A DNA stretch of 64,000 nt from Oreocharis arfaki (GCA_013398015.1 VZRR01006742.1:669827-733826); one strand, 5' to 3'; shown: positions 12,801-25,038, counted from the stretch's first letter. Translations and numbers: made by a program. The notes: a model not told the origin generated them from the letters alone.

Positions 12801-14483
12801 CTCCTTATAAAATTGTCTGCTGTAAAATTATGTCTAATGTGAAACAGTTATAGTTTGCCTGCTACTCACTGTATTAATACCTATTAAAACTGACCACAGT
12901 AGCACGCACCCAGTTGTTGCAACATGCAAAAACCCACAAGATTTATTTCAATGTGTCTGGGGAGTGCCAAAGCATGAAAATATATTGAAATTTAAAAGGT
13001 CTAATGTAACTATTATATAGATCCTTGAGAAAACTGCCAGTCAACTCGGAATAGTACAGTCAGCTATTTCTAAATATTACCAACCTCTTATAAATCCATT
13101 TTTGTGATGTTTTCTACCTGAGTTACACCTATCGCTAGATTTTTTTGACCTTGATTTCAAGATTTGCAGTGTCCACAGACCTCTTTAAGCACTGGAAGTT
13201 TCACAACATGAAACAAATTTATTTCAGAAAAAACATCTAGAAGCAGCGCTAAAGTCACCTTGCAAAAAAACCCGTTATGAACAGTGTGTTTACCATCAGT
13301 ATTAATTAGAGCCTGGAATCTGACCCCAGAGTTACAGACTGTCCCAGTGCTGGCTACAGATCAGCCCATCTAGCAAAACAAACCCTTTAAGCAATACCAC
13401 GTGGAAGACCAATGGTGTCCAGTTGATTGGCCTTTAGTGATAAGATCAATGGGGAGGCGAACATGACTGACGGTATTTCAGCGCCTTGATACTCTGGTGA
13501 TAGGCTCCATAAAAAACCTCAGACACTTTGTACCAACCTACACTCACCAGGCATGGCCAAGTGCCAGCTCAGCCCCTTCTCTTGATGGACAGAAGCAATG
13601 CTGAGCACGGTTTTTCTTTCACAAAATAGCCAGTGGTGGACAGAGGTTCATGACAGTGAGGTGATAAAGTGACAAGAGCATTTTCCTCCTGCAGGAGTCA
13701 CAGCATCTTCTCATAGGAGGATGAAAATGGCAACCACAAAGTGAGCAAACCGGCCAATAAAGATTATTGCAGGCCTGCTAGTGTGCAGAGTGCTAAAAAT
13801 GCGCAAACTTCAATCCTTTCTGCATATAACATGTAGATCAAACTACCTCTTACTGCTTCCAGCTGTGGGAGGCTGAACATATGCAGCAGGAAAACTGCAG
13901 CTGCATGTAAAGGGAAGAAGGCACCCAGATGGTGTGCGCACAGATGGAGCGAGCCTGTGCTGACGGCACTGCCCCTCGTCCAGCACCAGATGACACACGG
14001 GAGCTGCTGGGGGGAGAGGACAGCTGTGTGGGGACACTACAGTGCCTCCATGCTGTGTGGGGTTCATTTAGGCCTGATTTTGATGAATTTGGAGGTATCC
14101 TGACCTTGGTCTGGCCTTCTGTGCTGAGGGCCCTATGGAGCACTTGCTCAGGGGAGCTGTGGTGAGGCATGGGGGGCAGATGAGGCTTAGTCAGAGGAAA
14201 CCATGTAAATCTCAGCAGTGGCTAATTTGTGGCTTCATTCACAAATCATTTAGGCAGACAAGAGCAACCTACTTCCACTGCAAGGTTGTAAACACATATA
14301 TGTTTCCTAATCCCCCTGCTCCTCCTGAGCCCAGAAAGCATTTACTAGACTGCCTGGAAAGTCTCCTCTGCACCTAGTGGCTCCTAAAAAAAGGGCTGGC
14401 TTAAGAATGTGATCCCAGAACATCACAGAATCATCCATTTGCATTGGAGGTGATGCTTGATCTTTGTTTTTAAAATCAAGAGC
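9801..14483. other. Unique non-coding sequence, nothing recognised
   Basis: AT-rich sequence with short A runs (for example around 11040, 12543 and 12630) and an eight-base G run near 10456. Open frames are 60-110 codons and look random. A weak similarity to a CR1 3' terminus near 14410-14440 is too short to annotate. Confidence 0.55.
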
Positions 14484-14840
14484 TGAACACACTTAGAGTG
14501 GAAAAGGGGTTTTTACTTCGGTATTTATTTCAAGGATCTCTGGTGCACTCTGTCTAGGTGGAACACGCCAAAATGCACATCGAAATGCTTACCTCGAATG
14601 CACACCCACGATACATCGGGTATACAATTATAGGTCTTACAAATTAGCATACCTATTAAAGGTTCCTCAATGAGTGAGGCTAAGTGGACTCCTCTCTTGA
14701 GGAACTCTCCTCTGGACAGACTTATCTTTTAGTTTACAAAAATGTGTTCTAGAGAGGACCTTGGTGGCTGAGGCTTTTGGGATGTTTGGTCTTCTAATAA
14801 GTTTAGGGATGTAGGCTATAAAGAAACATTAAGAACACAA
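14484..14840 (-). mobile_element. LTR fragment, endogenous retrovirus-like (antisense)
   Basis: Read on the minus strand, this stretch has the order expected of a retroviral LTR 3' half: an AT-rich upstream part, a polyadenylation signal AATAAA (its complement TTTATT at about 14524), and a short tail rich in CCCC/TTTT-type bases ending near 14484. The wording strongly resembles ERVL-like avian LTRs as I remember them; that is recall, not an alignment. No gag, pol or env sequence is recognisable on either side, so it is probably a solo or truncated LTR. The right-hand boundary is uncertain and I found no convincing target-site duplication. Confidence 0.6.
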
Positions 14841-17800
14841 AAGGCTATAAAGGTATATAAAAGAGGTATAAAAGAAAAGGCAAAAAAATCTTTATGGCAT
14901 CAGAAGGAGCATCTGTAGACACCCAGCTCTGGCTCTGTGGAGGAGGTTTACCCTGCTCTTCTCTAGGACTTTCCCCATCAGCTCTCTTATGTACCTCTCG
15001 GCTTGCTGACCTTTGAAGATCCCACTCTGCTCAGCAGATGTAGGGCCTGATGGAGTGAAGGGGACCCTAAACACGAGAAAATGCAACACCCAGAACCTCT
15101 GCCAGCACTGCAGCCTGAAATACCTCGCCTGTGGGAGCACATAGAGATGGGTCTCCTTGCTGGACTCGTTGGCAGCATGCTACGTTAATGTGACAGAGCA
15201 GAGTAGAGGACTGATGAGAATAGGAAATGCAGGAATACAGGGAATGAAAATAAGAGCATGAGATAGGAGAAATTCTGCTATCAATACTGGTAAATTGTGT
15301 CCATTGTTGTCATATAGAAATGAGGACAGCGGTCAAAGGATGGGCTTCACTTCACTTGCACTGTGCCCATCTTCGTAGTAGGGTGACCACACCCAAACTG
15401 TTGGAAGGGAATGGCCAGTATTCCATGCTAACTCCAAAAACGAGGGCTGTTTGGGATATTGGTGTTCGGACTGCACTGGAAATCTGCCAGGAAGAGCAGT
15501 GACACACTAACAATGTACCCAACTGAGTCTCAGTGCCCAGATATGTTCCCGGGCATTGTTCAGTTTATTGTCATGTGCTTGCCCTCTGAGATCTGGTCAT
15601 GGTGTGGATTAGCTGACGTTTGTACCACTGCAATGTGTGAAATGCTACGTTTGAAAATACAGTCTTCTGAATATTGTTGCAGGAGGCAAAACAAAAGGAA
15701 GTTTTGTTTTGTTTGTAACAAAAGTTACAAAGAGTAACTTCCTAAACTATGAGTATGTCAAACACAAAAACACTCTCATAATCTCTGGAAGTAAGACATC
15801 ATCATTTTTTCACATACAGCACCAGAGAAATCACTCTGATTAAGTGAGCATTAAAAGAACTATTTAATTACCTGGATAGCGGATAGAAACATCTTCCCTT
15901 TGAGCCGCATTTCTGATACATTCTTACAGCAAGGACATAAATACTCTCTGACAGCGCTGTGAAAAAAAACTAAAGCTGGAAGGGGAAGAGAACATAACCT
16001 ATAGTGAGATAGAAATTGCCATTCAGATCAGTCAGATGCCTTCTGCAATCTTGTATTCTGCCTGACTGCTGTTAGCACGGGTGCTTTGAAGAAAGGCGCA
16101 AACACAATGTACCACTATGCAATGACTCGCCCGTGGAACAGTTCCTGCTTAACTTTAAGACGTGCGTTATGTCCCAGAGCATGACAGTTTATCGCAGCTT
16201 GTGTGACTCCTACTTTTTTTATCCTGGCTTGTATAAGAGTAGATGAGATGATTCATACACCTCATTTGGTACTGCTTTTAGCATTTGTGGAGGAAATGCT
16301 GTTTCTTCTTACTCCTTTGAGTGATTTTTACCAGTGGAGTTACCACGGGGCTAGCGACAAAAGAAGCAGAGGTAGGTGCTCCTGCTTCAGCTTATAACAC
16401 AGCTAGATTTGGATAATTTCTTCCAGACTTAAAAAAATCAGGAGCTACCAAGGGAACTACATAGTATTAGCAAGGCAAGCCTTGTTTTTGAAACACATAA
16501 CTTGCAGGTTGAGCTGGACTTTATTTCTGTTTGTGTTGTGGCATGACACCTTGTGACTTTGATTTAAGTGGGGGAGCAGGTGAGGGCTTTGGTGACTTTC
16601 CACCAGCTAGAGATTTCCCATCAGGAAGCCAAGTTCACCTGCTGGCTTCAGCTGTGAGCCTCCAGGCACCTCCAGGCTGTTACTGACTTTGAGGCCTTTC
16701 TTGCCCCATGGGTGGGTTAACTTATGACATTCCTCTGTTCCTGCCACCTCCTCTTACCCAGAGAGCCACACAGCTCTCAGAGCCCATTGATGTGGTCCCA
16801 TCAATCCATCATCATGTAATATGGTGTGGGCCCTGACACCTCCTCCCATCCCTCATGCCGGCTTCCTCACTGGAATTGCAGACCTTGTTTCCATTTGCAA
16901 GCTTGGATCTCTGAGGAAGGAAGAAATGCTTTATGAGTCACCACCCTCAAGAGCTTTACACTTGGAGATGTAAATGTAGGAGGATATTGTTCAGAGGTCT
17001 CTCAGTTTGCTCTAGAAGCCTGCAAAATCTAGTGTAGAAACCAAAATCATGAATTTCTCTGTTTGGCTGTATGGAAATGATTACTGCAAAATGCTGATAC
17101 CTGCAGAACTTTCCATGTAATTTCCAGAGTTAGGAAACAGCAAACACAAAGCCCCTCAGCTCTAAGCTGACTCAATAAATGAGTTTCTATTTGCCATTGT
17201 ATGCTTTGCTCTTGTTGGTGCCAGTAAACTCTAAGCAAGTTGTCTACAATAGCAAATACTTATGTAACTATAAATGACATGCTTTTACAAGGGATTCCAA
17301 CATATTGGCTACATCAGAAGCGGAAATAAGTGGAAAAGATGACGAGAATGTAGTTCTTAAATGGCTTGTAGCAAAGGGAAAGTCCAGCTCCTAATGTATT
17401 GTGGAATTATCTGGTAAAAAATACGCTCTTGGGTTCCATTTCATCAGCTGATTAGGAGCACTAAAGATGCCACAAGAGAGGCCAAGAGCATTAGCAAACT
17501 AGCACAAGTACTCCACCCTTGGAACATCTGTAGATACAGAACTCCAAACCCATCTGACAGCCCTCCAAAACCACTACAGGAAAGGTAGATATTAATAACT
17601 GCTATTAAGATCCAGAAAGAGTAAACTGGGATTTCTTCCGGGTGATTGTTGGTGTCTAAGACCATCTCAACAATTCCTTCTGTGACCAAAGTTGGAAAGA
17701 ATTGGGGAGAGGAGGGCTAAGAAATGAGGAAAACAAAGCCAATTCTGAACACTGAGTTTAATTAGGAAAAATGAGGAGCTGAAAAATTAGGAGCTTAAAC

Positions 17801-18699
17801 AAAACAATAGTTGTTTGTCTTTTGGTCTGGACTTGTAGATATCATTTGGTTGACTTGTTGGACAATTCTACTTCAGCTAAGAATGTCCATTCCCGTTTCT
17901 TTTGGGGAAGTGTTAGCCACTGAGAATTTGAATGCCAAGGAAAATGCTAAATACTATGTCTATGCCTGATGTGAAGAGGTGGAGGAGGGAAATGTCTCTG
18001 ATTAATCAGCCTCATGAAAACTTCCTTGCTCTGTTTTAGCCTTCCTGCTCTGCTTGAGAAAGCAGCTGTTGAGGCTGCCAAACAGGTAAGATCAGGAAAG
18101 TTCCATATGACCTCCTTCAGTGACGGATGTTTATGGTGGAGGTTTATGGGGCTATATCAAAGACTGGCTCAGAGAGCACCTTGGTGAAGGACACACACAT
18201 ATTTTTGGGATGCATGCTATGGTCAGACTGAGTTGAAGCCAGGTCTCTGACCTTACTGCACAGAGGTTCTAGTGTTGAAACCAGCAGTATTCCTGCTAGT
18301 TTACCAAGAATCAAAAAGGGGGTGCTCAGATCAGTCTCAGCTAGACTCACAGAAGTGCTGAAGCCCAGCCTGCCCCAAGATAAGAGGGGCCAGTACCAAG
18401 GGAGAAGCCCTTTGGTGCAGATAATGCTGTCATAGCATTGTCCTTCATCAGTTGTGGTAACAAGGAACTACTGGGGACAGTGGCAAGTTGGCAGAGTCCT
18501 TAAACAGCTTTGTGCATAGCACGTGCTGGAGGCAGATGAATGCCGAATCAACTTCTCAAGCCAAACATGGCACTCAAGCTTTCAACTAAAGGTCTTAAAG
18601 TCCCCTTTGACTTAGCATGGCCAGAGATTTTATTGCTGTCTCTGCCAGATATGACTTGATTTTTGATGGAATCTTGATTTTCAGAATGGCTCAGTCTTG
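14841..18699. other. Unique non-coding sequence with one candidate micro-exon
   Basis: No transposon or gene is recognised. Open frames are under 95 codons. The only notable point is the candidate exon at 18040-18085, listed separately. Confidence 0.55.
18040..18085 (+). other. Candidate 46-bp internal exon (unproven)
   Basis: A pyrimidine-rich tract ending TTTTAG at 18039 is a good splice acceptor, and CAG/GTAAGA at 18083-18091 is close to the ideal donor. Between them, the frame that starts at the second base is open for 15 codons, reading LPALLEKAAVEAAKQ, and is rich in Ala and charged residues as helical protein is. A plausible branch-point sequence lies about 30 bases upstream. Against it: splice-like pairs this close arise by chance in tens of kilobases, no neighbouring exon is recognisable, and I cannot match the peptide to a protein. 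Confidence 0.15.
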
Positions 18700-18935
18700 A
18701 TCATAGATAGAACCATAGAAATACTTGGATTTGAAGGGATCTTTAAAGGTCATCCAATCCAACCCACCTGCAATGAGCAGGGGCATCTTCAACTAGATGA
18801 TGTTGCTCAGAGCCCCATCAAGCCTGGCTTTGAATGTCTACCTCCACTGCCTGTCTGGGCAACCTGTTCCAGCATTTCATCACCCTCATTGTAAAAAAAA
18901 ATCTTTGTATCTAGTCTAAATCTAACTTCTCTTGT
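18700..18935 (-). mobile_element. CR1 LINE, 3' terminal fragment (antisense)
   Basis: Begins with the inverted CR1 terminal wording (CATAGAA repeats), followed by the characteristic run through TTTGAAGGGATCTTTAAAGG and TCATCCAATCCAACCCACC, then GTTGCTCAGAGCCCCATC and CAACCTGTTCCAGCATTTCA. This is the complement of the last roughly 230 bases of an avian CR1, truncated at its 5' side as most CR1 copies are. No protein-coding part is included. Mismatches and an A run near 18893 show it is not a young insertion. Confidence 0.93.
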
Positions 18936-21018
18936 GTCTGTGAGATACCCTGCCAGCAAACTCTGTCACTGAAGTGTCTGCAAAGTGTGCATTTAGGTGA
19001 AACAAATTAAGCATTTTAGGTAAGTCAGGACACATAGAAAACATGCTGGAAGCATCCATCCAGGCCTAAGGAGAAGAAATTCTCCCTTTCTTTCTAAACT
19101 CCCTCCTTTTCTTTTATGAAACAAAGAAACTTCAGGAGAAGCTGAGAATGAGCCCTACTGACATTAACAGGAATTGCATGCTTGAGGCAGATACCGGGGT
19201 GCACTTCCAGTACATGAATGGAGAGTGTCACTGCCTGTCCTGATATTCACCGGAGTATCACTAAAGGCCTTCCCACGCCTTGACATAATGTAAAATATTC
19301 AGAATCACAAAGTTGCAGCAAATTACACATTACTCCTTGTGAGAAGGTACCTACACAGAGACGACTAATGGTGATCTGTGTGTCATAGTGACTTTTTCTG
19401 ACTTAATTTTTCCAGTGCTGCTTCAGAAGTTCAGCTCTCTTTCTTTCCAGCCCTTCACTGTGGCTGGGCACCGAAGCTGCACCACCAGCCACTGAGGCAG
19501 CCAGGTGTGATACCTGCATTCACACTGCTTGGTTCTGTGTTTAAAGGCCTCTCTTCACAACCATGACCGGGCACAAAATACCAGTGACAGACAGGGAAGC
19601 CCAATAACCTGATCACAAAAAACCAGCATCCTGACCCAGCTCTTCCTAGGGCTGTTGCAGGAGGGTGTCATCCCAACAGGAGATGGGCCCACGGAGATGG
19701 GACAACAGTAATGGGTGTCTGGAGCACCTGGCAGGCTGAGGAGGGTTATTGTCTGAGTGGGAATGAGATGCTGGGGAACGGCATTTTGTGATTGTGTGAC
19801 ACTTAGGATTGGACATTCAGGGAAAAAAATCAAAGGTGGGGAAAGACAGATACTGATGGTGTCTGAGGAGGAACAAGCATGTGACAAGACTGTGATAGTA
19901 AAGCTATAAAAGGGGCCAGTCGTGCAAACAGGCAGCTGGTCAGTACACTTGTCTGACCATGCCCCACCCCTCAGCATTACAGTCTGTCCCAACTCCTGAT
20001 TAAATGACATTCCAGCTCTTCTCCTGGGAGACGGATCCTGTTCAGCATGTGTGGGTGCGCGGTACCAGAGTGCAGAAGCTGAGCAAGAGCAGGGTAAGAG
20101 GGACAGGTGACAGGAGAGCCTGAAGAGCATGTGTATCGTGTTGGTGCATATGTCAGTGGTTTTCACAATTAAATACCAAGCCAGACTAGCTGGCAAGTAG
20201 GATAAGAGGCTTTGGAGCCAGATATTGAGGTGCCTCTTGTGGTTTTGTGCCGTTTTCTGGAAAGAGCCAAGAGTCTATGAGTCATTAACTGGAGGGACCA
20301 AGGGATACAGGGAGTGACAGAGAGACTTGTTTGTGTGCATGCACGGGCACCTGAACACGTGCAAGGGGAGCTGTACCTAACGGACCTGGAGTGGGGCCAC
20401 AGCCACTGGGCTTTGTAAGCCCAGGTGCCAGTGCTTGCAGAGACTGAGGTCCAGGGGCAGCTGCTAGGCAGGCTGACAATCCAACTCCATGGATTGAGGG
20501 ACTCACATTATATGAATGGATACATTTCCCACTCCTAGAACTTCCTAGAACTGACAGAGACCTGGGCAGGATTAGCCCATTTGAGCCACTTATGTATGTG
20601 TATTTCTGCCTGTGCTGATCTTTATGGCCAGCAATGTGTGTATGTGCATCTTGCGTGAGTGTGGACGAGCTCCTGTGGTGGCCGTGTGCTCAGCCCCTCT
20701 GCGGGACAGACCTGGGGACACAGAAATTTGGCCATCCCATCTCAATCAGACTGCTGGGTTTGGCAGCCCCTACAATAGATTACTTTACAGAGGCAAGGTT
20801 TGATTTCATTTAATGTCCATTCATCAGTTTTGGTGAGAGTATACGGAATAAAGTATTAGCAAAAAAAGGCATTTGGGCTGAGGGTTTTCCTTAAAACAAA
20901 AGGTGTATCTGGACTGCAGAGCTAGGTTTAAGATCCCAGATCAGCTCTTCATTAGTCTTGCTGGTGTATCTTGGGCTTGAGTGTACTTTAAACACCCCAA
21001 AATTTACCCAAGCCTCCT
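18936..21018. other. Unique sequence containing the window's longest open frame
   Basis: Holds a 213-codon minus-strand open frame (19555-20196) that I judge to be chance: it is rich in Ser, Pro, Cys and Leu, has no domain or motif, and sits in a GC-richer patch where stops are rarer. Otherwise there are no repeats or recognisable signals. Confidence 0.55.
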
Positions 21019-21120
21019 GGCCTCCTCTGTCAGGCACCTGACACAGAGAAGATCACTCAGCAGGCAGCATTGCTTTTATTACTCTGCAGGTCATAGATTT
21101 TTAGCACAGGACTCCCCAAG
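21019..21120 (-). repeat. Copy 1 of a ~100-bp direct repeat, LTR-like
   Basis: About 90% identical to 22110-22210 in the same orientation. On the minus strand it contains AATAAA about 20 bases downstream of a TAAAAATC-like AT-rich box, then a small palindrome (TGTCAGG, 2-base loop, CCTGACA at about 21028-21043). That order would fit the R/U5 end of an LTR. The flanks of the two copies do not match, so a complete LTR pair is not shown. Confidence 0.6.
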
Positions 21121-22109
21121 AACCTTCAAAAGTTCTTAAAATCTGCACTGAAGTTGCCCACGGTCCTAAAAACCTGCAGCCCACTGAGGTCTGGCCTCAT
21201 CTGCAGCCACATCTCTGCATGGCAGAAAATGAGAGGGAAGGAAGGGCCACTGACAGAAAGCTGTAAGAAAAGAGCCTGAGATGAGAGAGCCACCTCACTT
21301 GCCTTCACGCAAGACAGGCTCTGCCCCACCAGCTCTTTAAGCCTGTTTCCCTACTTGAATCTGCAAAAGAAATAAGATAAAATAACCCAACAATAGGGCT
21401 CTGTGTGATTCAAGCCACAATACCATGTCTGTCACAAAAGAAAAAAGCTTTTGTTTGTATTTGGCTGGTATCTATGAATCACAGAGGCCACAAAGATTTT
21501 CACCAACCTTTGCACCATCTTTGATGGTTTGCAGATGTTCCCCACTGCTGCTTAAATTCAATTTGAGCTGCTTTAGCAAAGACACATTGGAGGCAGCAGC
21601 TCTGATGGCCGTTCTCTGAGCTGGCTTTTACCTTACGAAGTGCTTCTTGCTTTTTAAAGCTTTGATTTTTTTGTTTGGTTTCTTTTTTGGTTTTTTTTGT
21701 TTTAGGCTTGAGCAAAAATGGGTATAATAGTGCTGTTGGGAATTAGTGATACTGCCGACTTGCTCAGTGGTACTTTCACGGCCAGATACAATGGCTTGAA
21801 AAGGAACAAAGCAAAAACACCGTAAGATTTCCTTCTCCACCCGGTTTTCCCAGAAGGACAAATCCAATCTCCGCAATAAAGAGTATCCCTTCCAGTCCAA
21901 GGAAATATTTGAATATGATGTGCTAAAGAAGAAATTGAAGACAGTGAATTACCACCCTTCTCCCACTGTGCTGTTTGCTGATTTTATCATTAGATTACTG
22001 CACTGTGGCTTGTTTGAACAGCCAAGCTGTTACACTCACCCTAAATGACTACACTCTTCTGAATGAAACATGTCCTTGATTCAGAAATCATTTATTTCCC
22101 GAGGAGTGG
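21121..22109. other. Interval between the two ~100-bp direct repeats
   Basis: Roughly 990 bp. If the flanking repeats were LTR ends this would be the element interior, but I recognise no retroviral protein, primer-binding site or polypurine tract. A T/G-rich low-complexity stretch lies at about 21665-21706. Open frames are at most 90 codons and one of them is just the translation of that low-complexity tract. Confidence 0.5.
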
Positions 22110-22210
22110 GGCCTCGTCTGTCAGACACCTGACGCAGAGGGGGTCACTCAGCATGCAGCATTGCTTTTATTTCTCTGCAGGTCATAGATTTTAAGGACAG
22201 GACCCTCAAG
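22110..22210 (-). repeat. Copy 2 of a ~100-bp direct repeat, LTR-like
   Basis: Second copy of the sequence at 21019-21120, with about ten mismatches and a 2-base gap near its right end. The AATAAA on the minus strand is kept and the palindrome is damaged by substitutions. The shared part is bounded by GGCCTC on the left and a CCTCAAG/CCCCAAG match on the right. Confidence 0.6.
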
Positions 22211-22769
22211 CCAATGTTCTTTTTCCATGGACCACAGGACTTACTGAGATCAGTTCATGCTTCAGATCCAAAGACAATGGTTGGAATAAACCAGATTTTT
22301 TCTGGACAAACTTCCAGTATAAACATTTTTTTATCCATTGTGAGCTGTTCTGATGATGAAGTACTTTCTTACAGTAAATTACTTTTAATTAAAAATGTAT
22401 TTCCAACCCCAGCCACTGGATCTTGTTTTGTATCTTTGTCTGCCAGACTGAAACAGTCTCTTCAGTTGTCTGTTAACATATAGGTGGCTCTAGGTTGTAA
22501 TCAGACCTCCTTCTGGTTTCCTGGTCCCTTTAGACCTCTCTCAGATATGTTTTTTCAGTCCAGCATATATCTGTGCTTTGTTTGTGGAGAGTCTCAAGCA
22601 CATCAACACCAGTGTAAGATCCTTAACTCCCACCTGCTTCATTTCTCCCACGATTCTCTCTCCCACAATTCACAGAAACAGATATATAACAAACATCTTT
22701 AGATGATGAACATACCCCTGCAGAAGAGTATTTGGAGACCAGAAGCTGACCTGGTTTTGGTGCATCTGG
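22211..22769. other. Unique non-coding sequence, nothing recognised
   Basis: AT-rich. Open frames are under 90 codons and without motifs. It may be a further degraded extension of the ancient CR1 that begins to be recognisable just downstream. Confidence 0.5.
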
Positions 22770-23880
22770 CACGTTCCCCATTGATTCTGCATCACCCTTT
22801 CTGCCTGATAAAATGTTACGCAGTATCAACTCCACTTTCCAGGACCCCACCAGGCTGAGAGGTCTACAAATTATCTGGGTCATGCCGTTTATCCTGCTAG
22901 CTTTCTCCCAGGCATCTGGAACTTCCCCAGTGTACTAAGATTTATTTTCTTTGGCTTGGGCTTTTTTTTTAGACTGCTGGATACAGGTTACTCAGGTCCT
23001 TGCCTGACTTTGTTATCTGCTGTTTAACCTCCTCTTTACTTACAACTAGAACAAAAACAATGTCATCACTGCTGGTTGACAGGTATAAATGATTAGGGTT
23101 TCAGGTTTTTTCCCTGGACAGAGAACAAAATATAACAGAATAAGCTTCATTTTTACATATTTTCCTATTGGCAGTTTTACTATTTTCATCTGGTATTGGA
23201 GGCATGTAATTTTTAGTGTTCTTTATGTTCTTGAATACTAAAGTAAAATCCCCAAAATGCAAGAAAACGCTCCTCAACAGGCAACTTTCCTCAGCTCTGC
23301 TTGTCATGGTTCTCCTTATGACCTGTTTCCCCTTTTATAAATTTTCTCCAAAACCTACCTTCTAATTTATGTGTATTGACATTAGCAGCTTTTTGCCTTT
23401 TCTCTTGGGGTCCAAGTACATATATCCATGAGAAGTTTTATTTCCCTTTTGCAGCAGGCTGTTTAATGAATGCAGATTCTTTTGCTGGGTGGGGCTTTTT
23501 TTTGGGGCATCTCCTTGAGTATTATCCAATGATTTTCAATCATCGTTCAGATTTTTCTGTTAATAAAGTCTTCCTCCCAGTTGAATTTCTCCCATCATTG
23601 TTTTTAGCTAATAGGATATTTTTTTCTTTAAAGCACAATTAATATTCTTTATTGGCTTGGACTTCATTCTGTTTGGAGATAACAATAAACATAATTCCCC
23701 TGCCATCAGTTATACCCAAGCCATTGCTAATTGTTCATTTTTTATTTAGTCTCTCTGCTGTAGTAAAGACAAGATCTAATGTAGGAGATTTCCTAGTTGA
23801 ATACAGCACTGAAACTGTTGTCTGTAACATTTGCAATGGTAGCTTCTCTTTTATTTAGTACAGAATATTTGGGCTATTTC
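22770..23880 (-). mobile_element. Ancient CR1 LINE, RT to endonuclease region (antisense)
   Basis: The plus strand follows, with many substitutions and small gaps, the complement of the ORF2 region of old amniote CR1 elements: wording around GAGAGGTCTACAAATTATCT and GGAACTTCCCCAGTG (reverse transcriptase side), then blocks around CCATCTAGTAATGG-like sequence, the linker, and a stretch near 23700-23830 resembling the endonuclease side. All reading frames are broken. The degree of decay suggests an insertion much older than the CR1 copies at 42-46 kb. Boundaries are approximate. Confidence 0.65.
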
Positions 23881-24995
23881 AGAAAGTCAAGCTGCACAAG
23901 AGACGAAAACCCTGGCAACAAAAGAGGTCAAGAAAATAGCCCAGCTTCTTTGCACAGCTGGCTATATTCTGAGGAAACATCCTGCTAGTCTCCCTGAAAA
24001 CCAGTCCTGTAATATTTTATAGGCTCTAATAGAAGTAGCACCTTCAGCAACTCATGATATATCACCATCACGCCTTCCTTCAGCAGGGATTCAGAAGATG
24101 TACATGCTCCTTGTTAGCATAAAGGGATCTCCTCTGATGCCAAAATAAAAACAGTCTGGCTGCAGGGACATCACAAAGATTCTGGGTAAAATGGAGGTTT
24201 AATGCACAGTGCACCCAGTTTTCCCTTTATTGTTATCAATGTAACAAAAAGGATTGAAAAGGAAGATGCACTTGAGAAAAAAGTTTGCAAATGCAACAAC
24301 TAAAAAAATGTCCCCTGGGTATGTTTATCTGCACAGCACAGGGAGATGAGACAAATATAATTGTTTCATATAAATGTAGGAAGAGCAAGTCCTGAAGCTC
24401 ACTTTGTGTCAAAGGGATTCACTGTTAGCTTCCTCTGGTCCACCAACACTGCATGGCATTCTCTCAGTTCCATTTTAGAAGTTCAGTTACTCAGTGATGC
24501 GAAAACTGGTGCGATTTTGTGCCTCAAATTTCCCACTATTCTGTGTGGCATTCTTAGCGCTGTGGTGAGGAGCGATACATGATCTAAAAGATTATCCTAA
24601 TGTAAATCTAATGTGACAGCGAGGAAATATTATTCCAAAAGACTTAGATGAAAAGCTGAGATTTCAAACTGCCTTTTCTTTCTCGTGCCTACTTTTAGTA
24701 CACTACCAGCACCCTCAGTGCTCACCTATTCCACAAAGCCTGAAAAAAGTAGCAAACAGGTCTTGCATGATGATTTCATTTTTTTAAAGAACAGAATTTT
24801 AAAACATCAATCTGATTTCTGCAAACAAACATGTGTACACCTAAACAGAGGACTAGATAGGTTTCTAATTTTGAATTTAGCTTGCAGCAGGCTTGATGTC
24901 TACTAGATGTTTTCTTCCTTGAAAGTCTTTTCCAGACAATCCAGGAGAATTCAGATTTTGTTGTAAGAGCATTTTCCCCTTTTAACTATTTAATG
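23881..24995. other. Unique non-coding sequence, nothing recognised
   Basis: Could include a further degraded continuation of the ancient CR1 to its left, which I cannot follow. Otherwise only short chance open frames. Confidence 0.5.
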
Positions 24996-25038
24996 CTTCT
25001 TTCTTTCTTTGTCTTTCCTTCTTTCTTTCTTTCTTTCT
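24996..25038. repeat. (TTTC)n tetranucleotide microsatellite
   Basis: CTTT units interrupted by a GT and a CC, with about ten units in total. It is followed directly by TGTGTGCAG, which produces a fortuitous pyrimidine-rich splice-acceptor-like sequence. Confidence 0.9.

Noticed and set aside
14408..14465. Short similarity to an inverted CR1 3' terminus
   Set aside because: Only about 15 bases resemble the family and the rest diverges.
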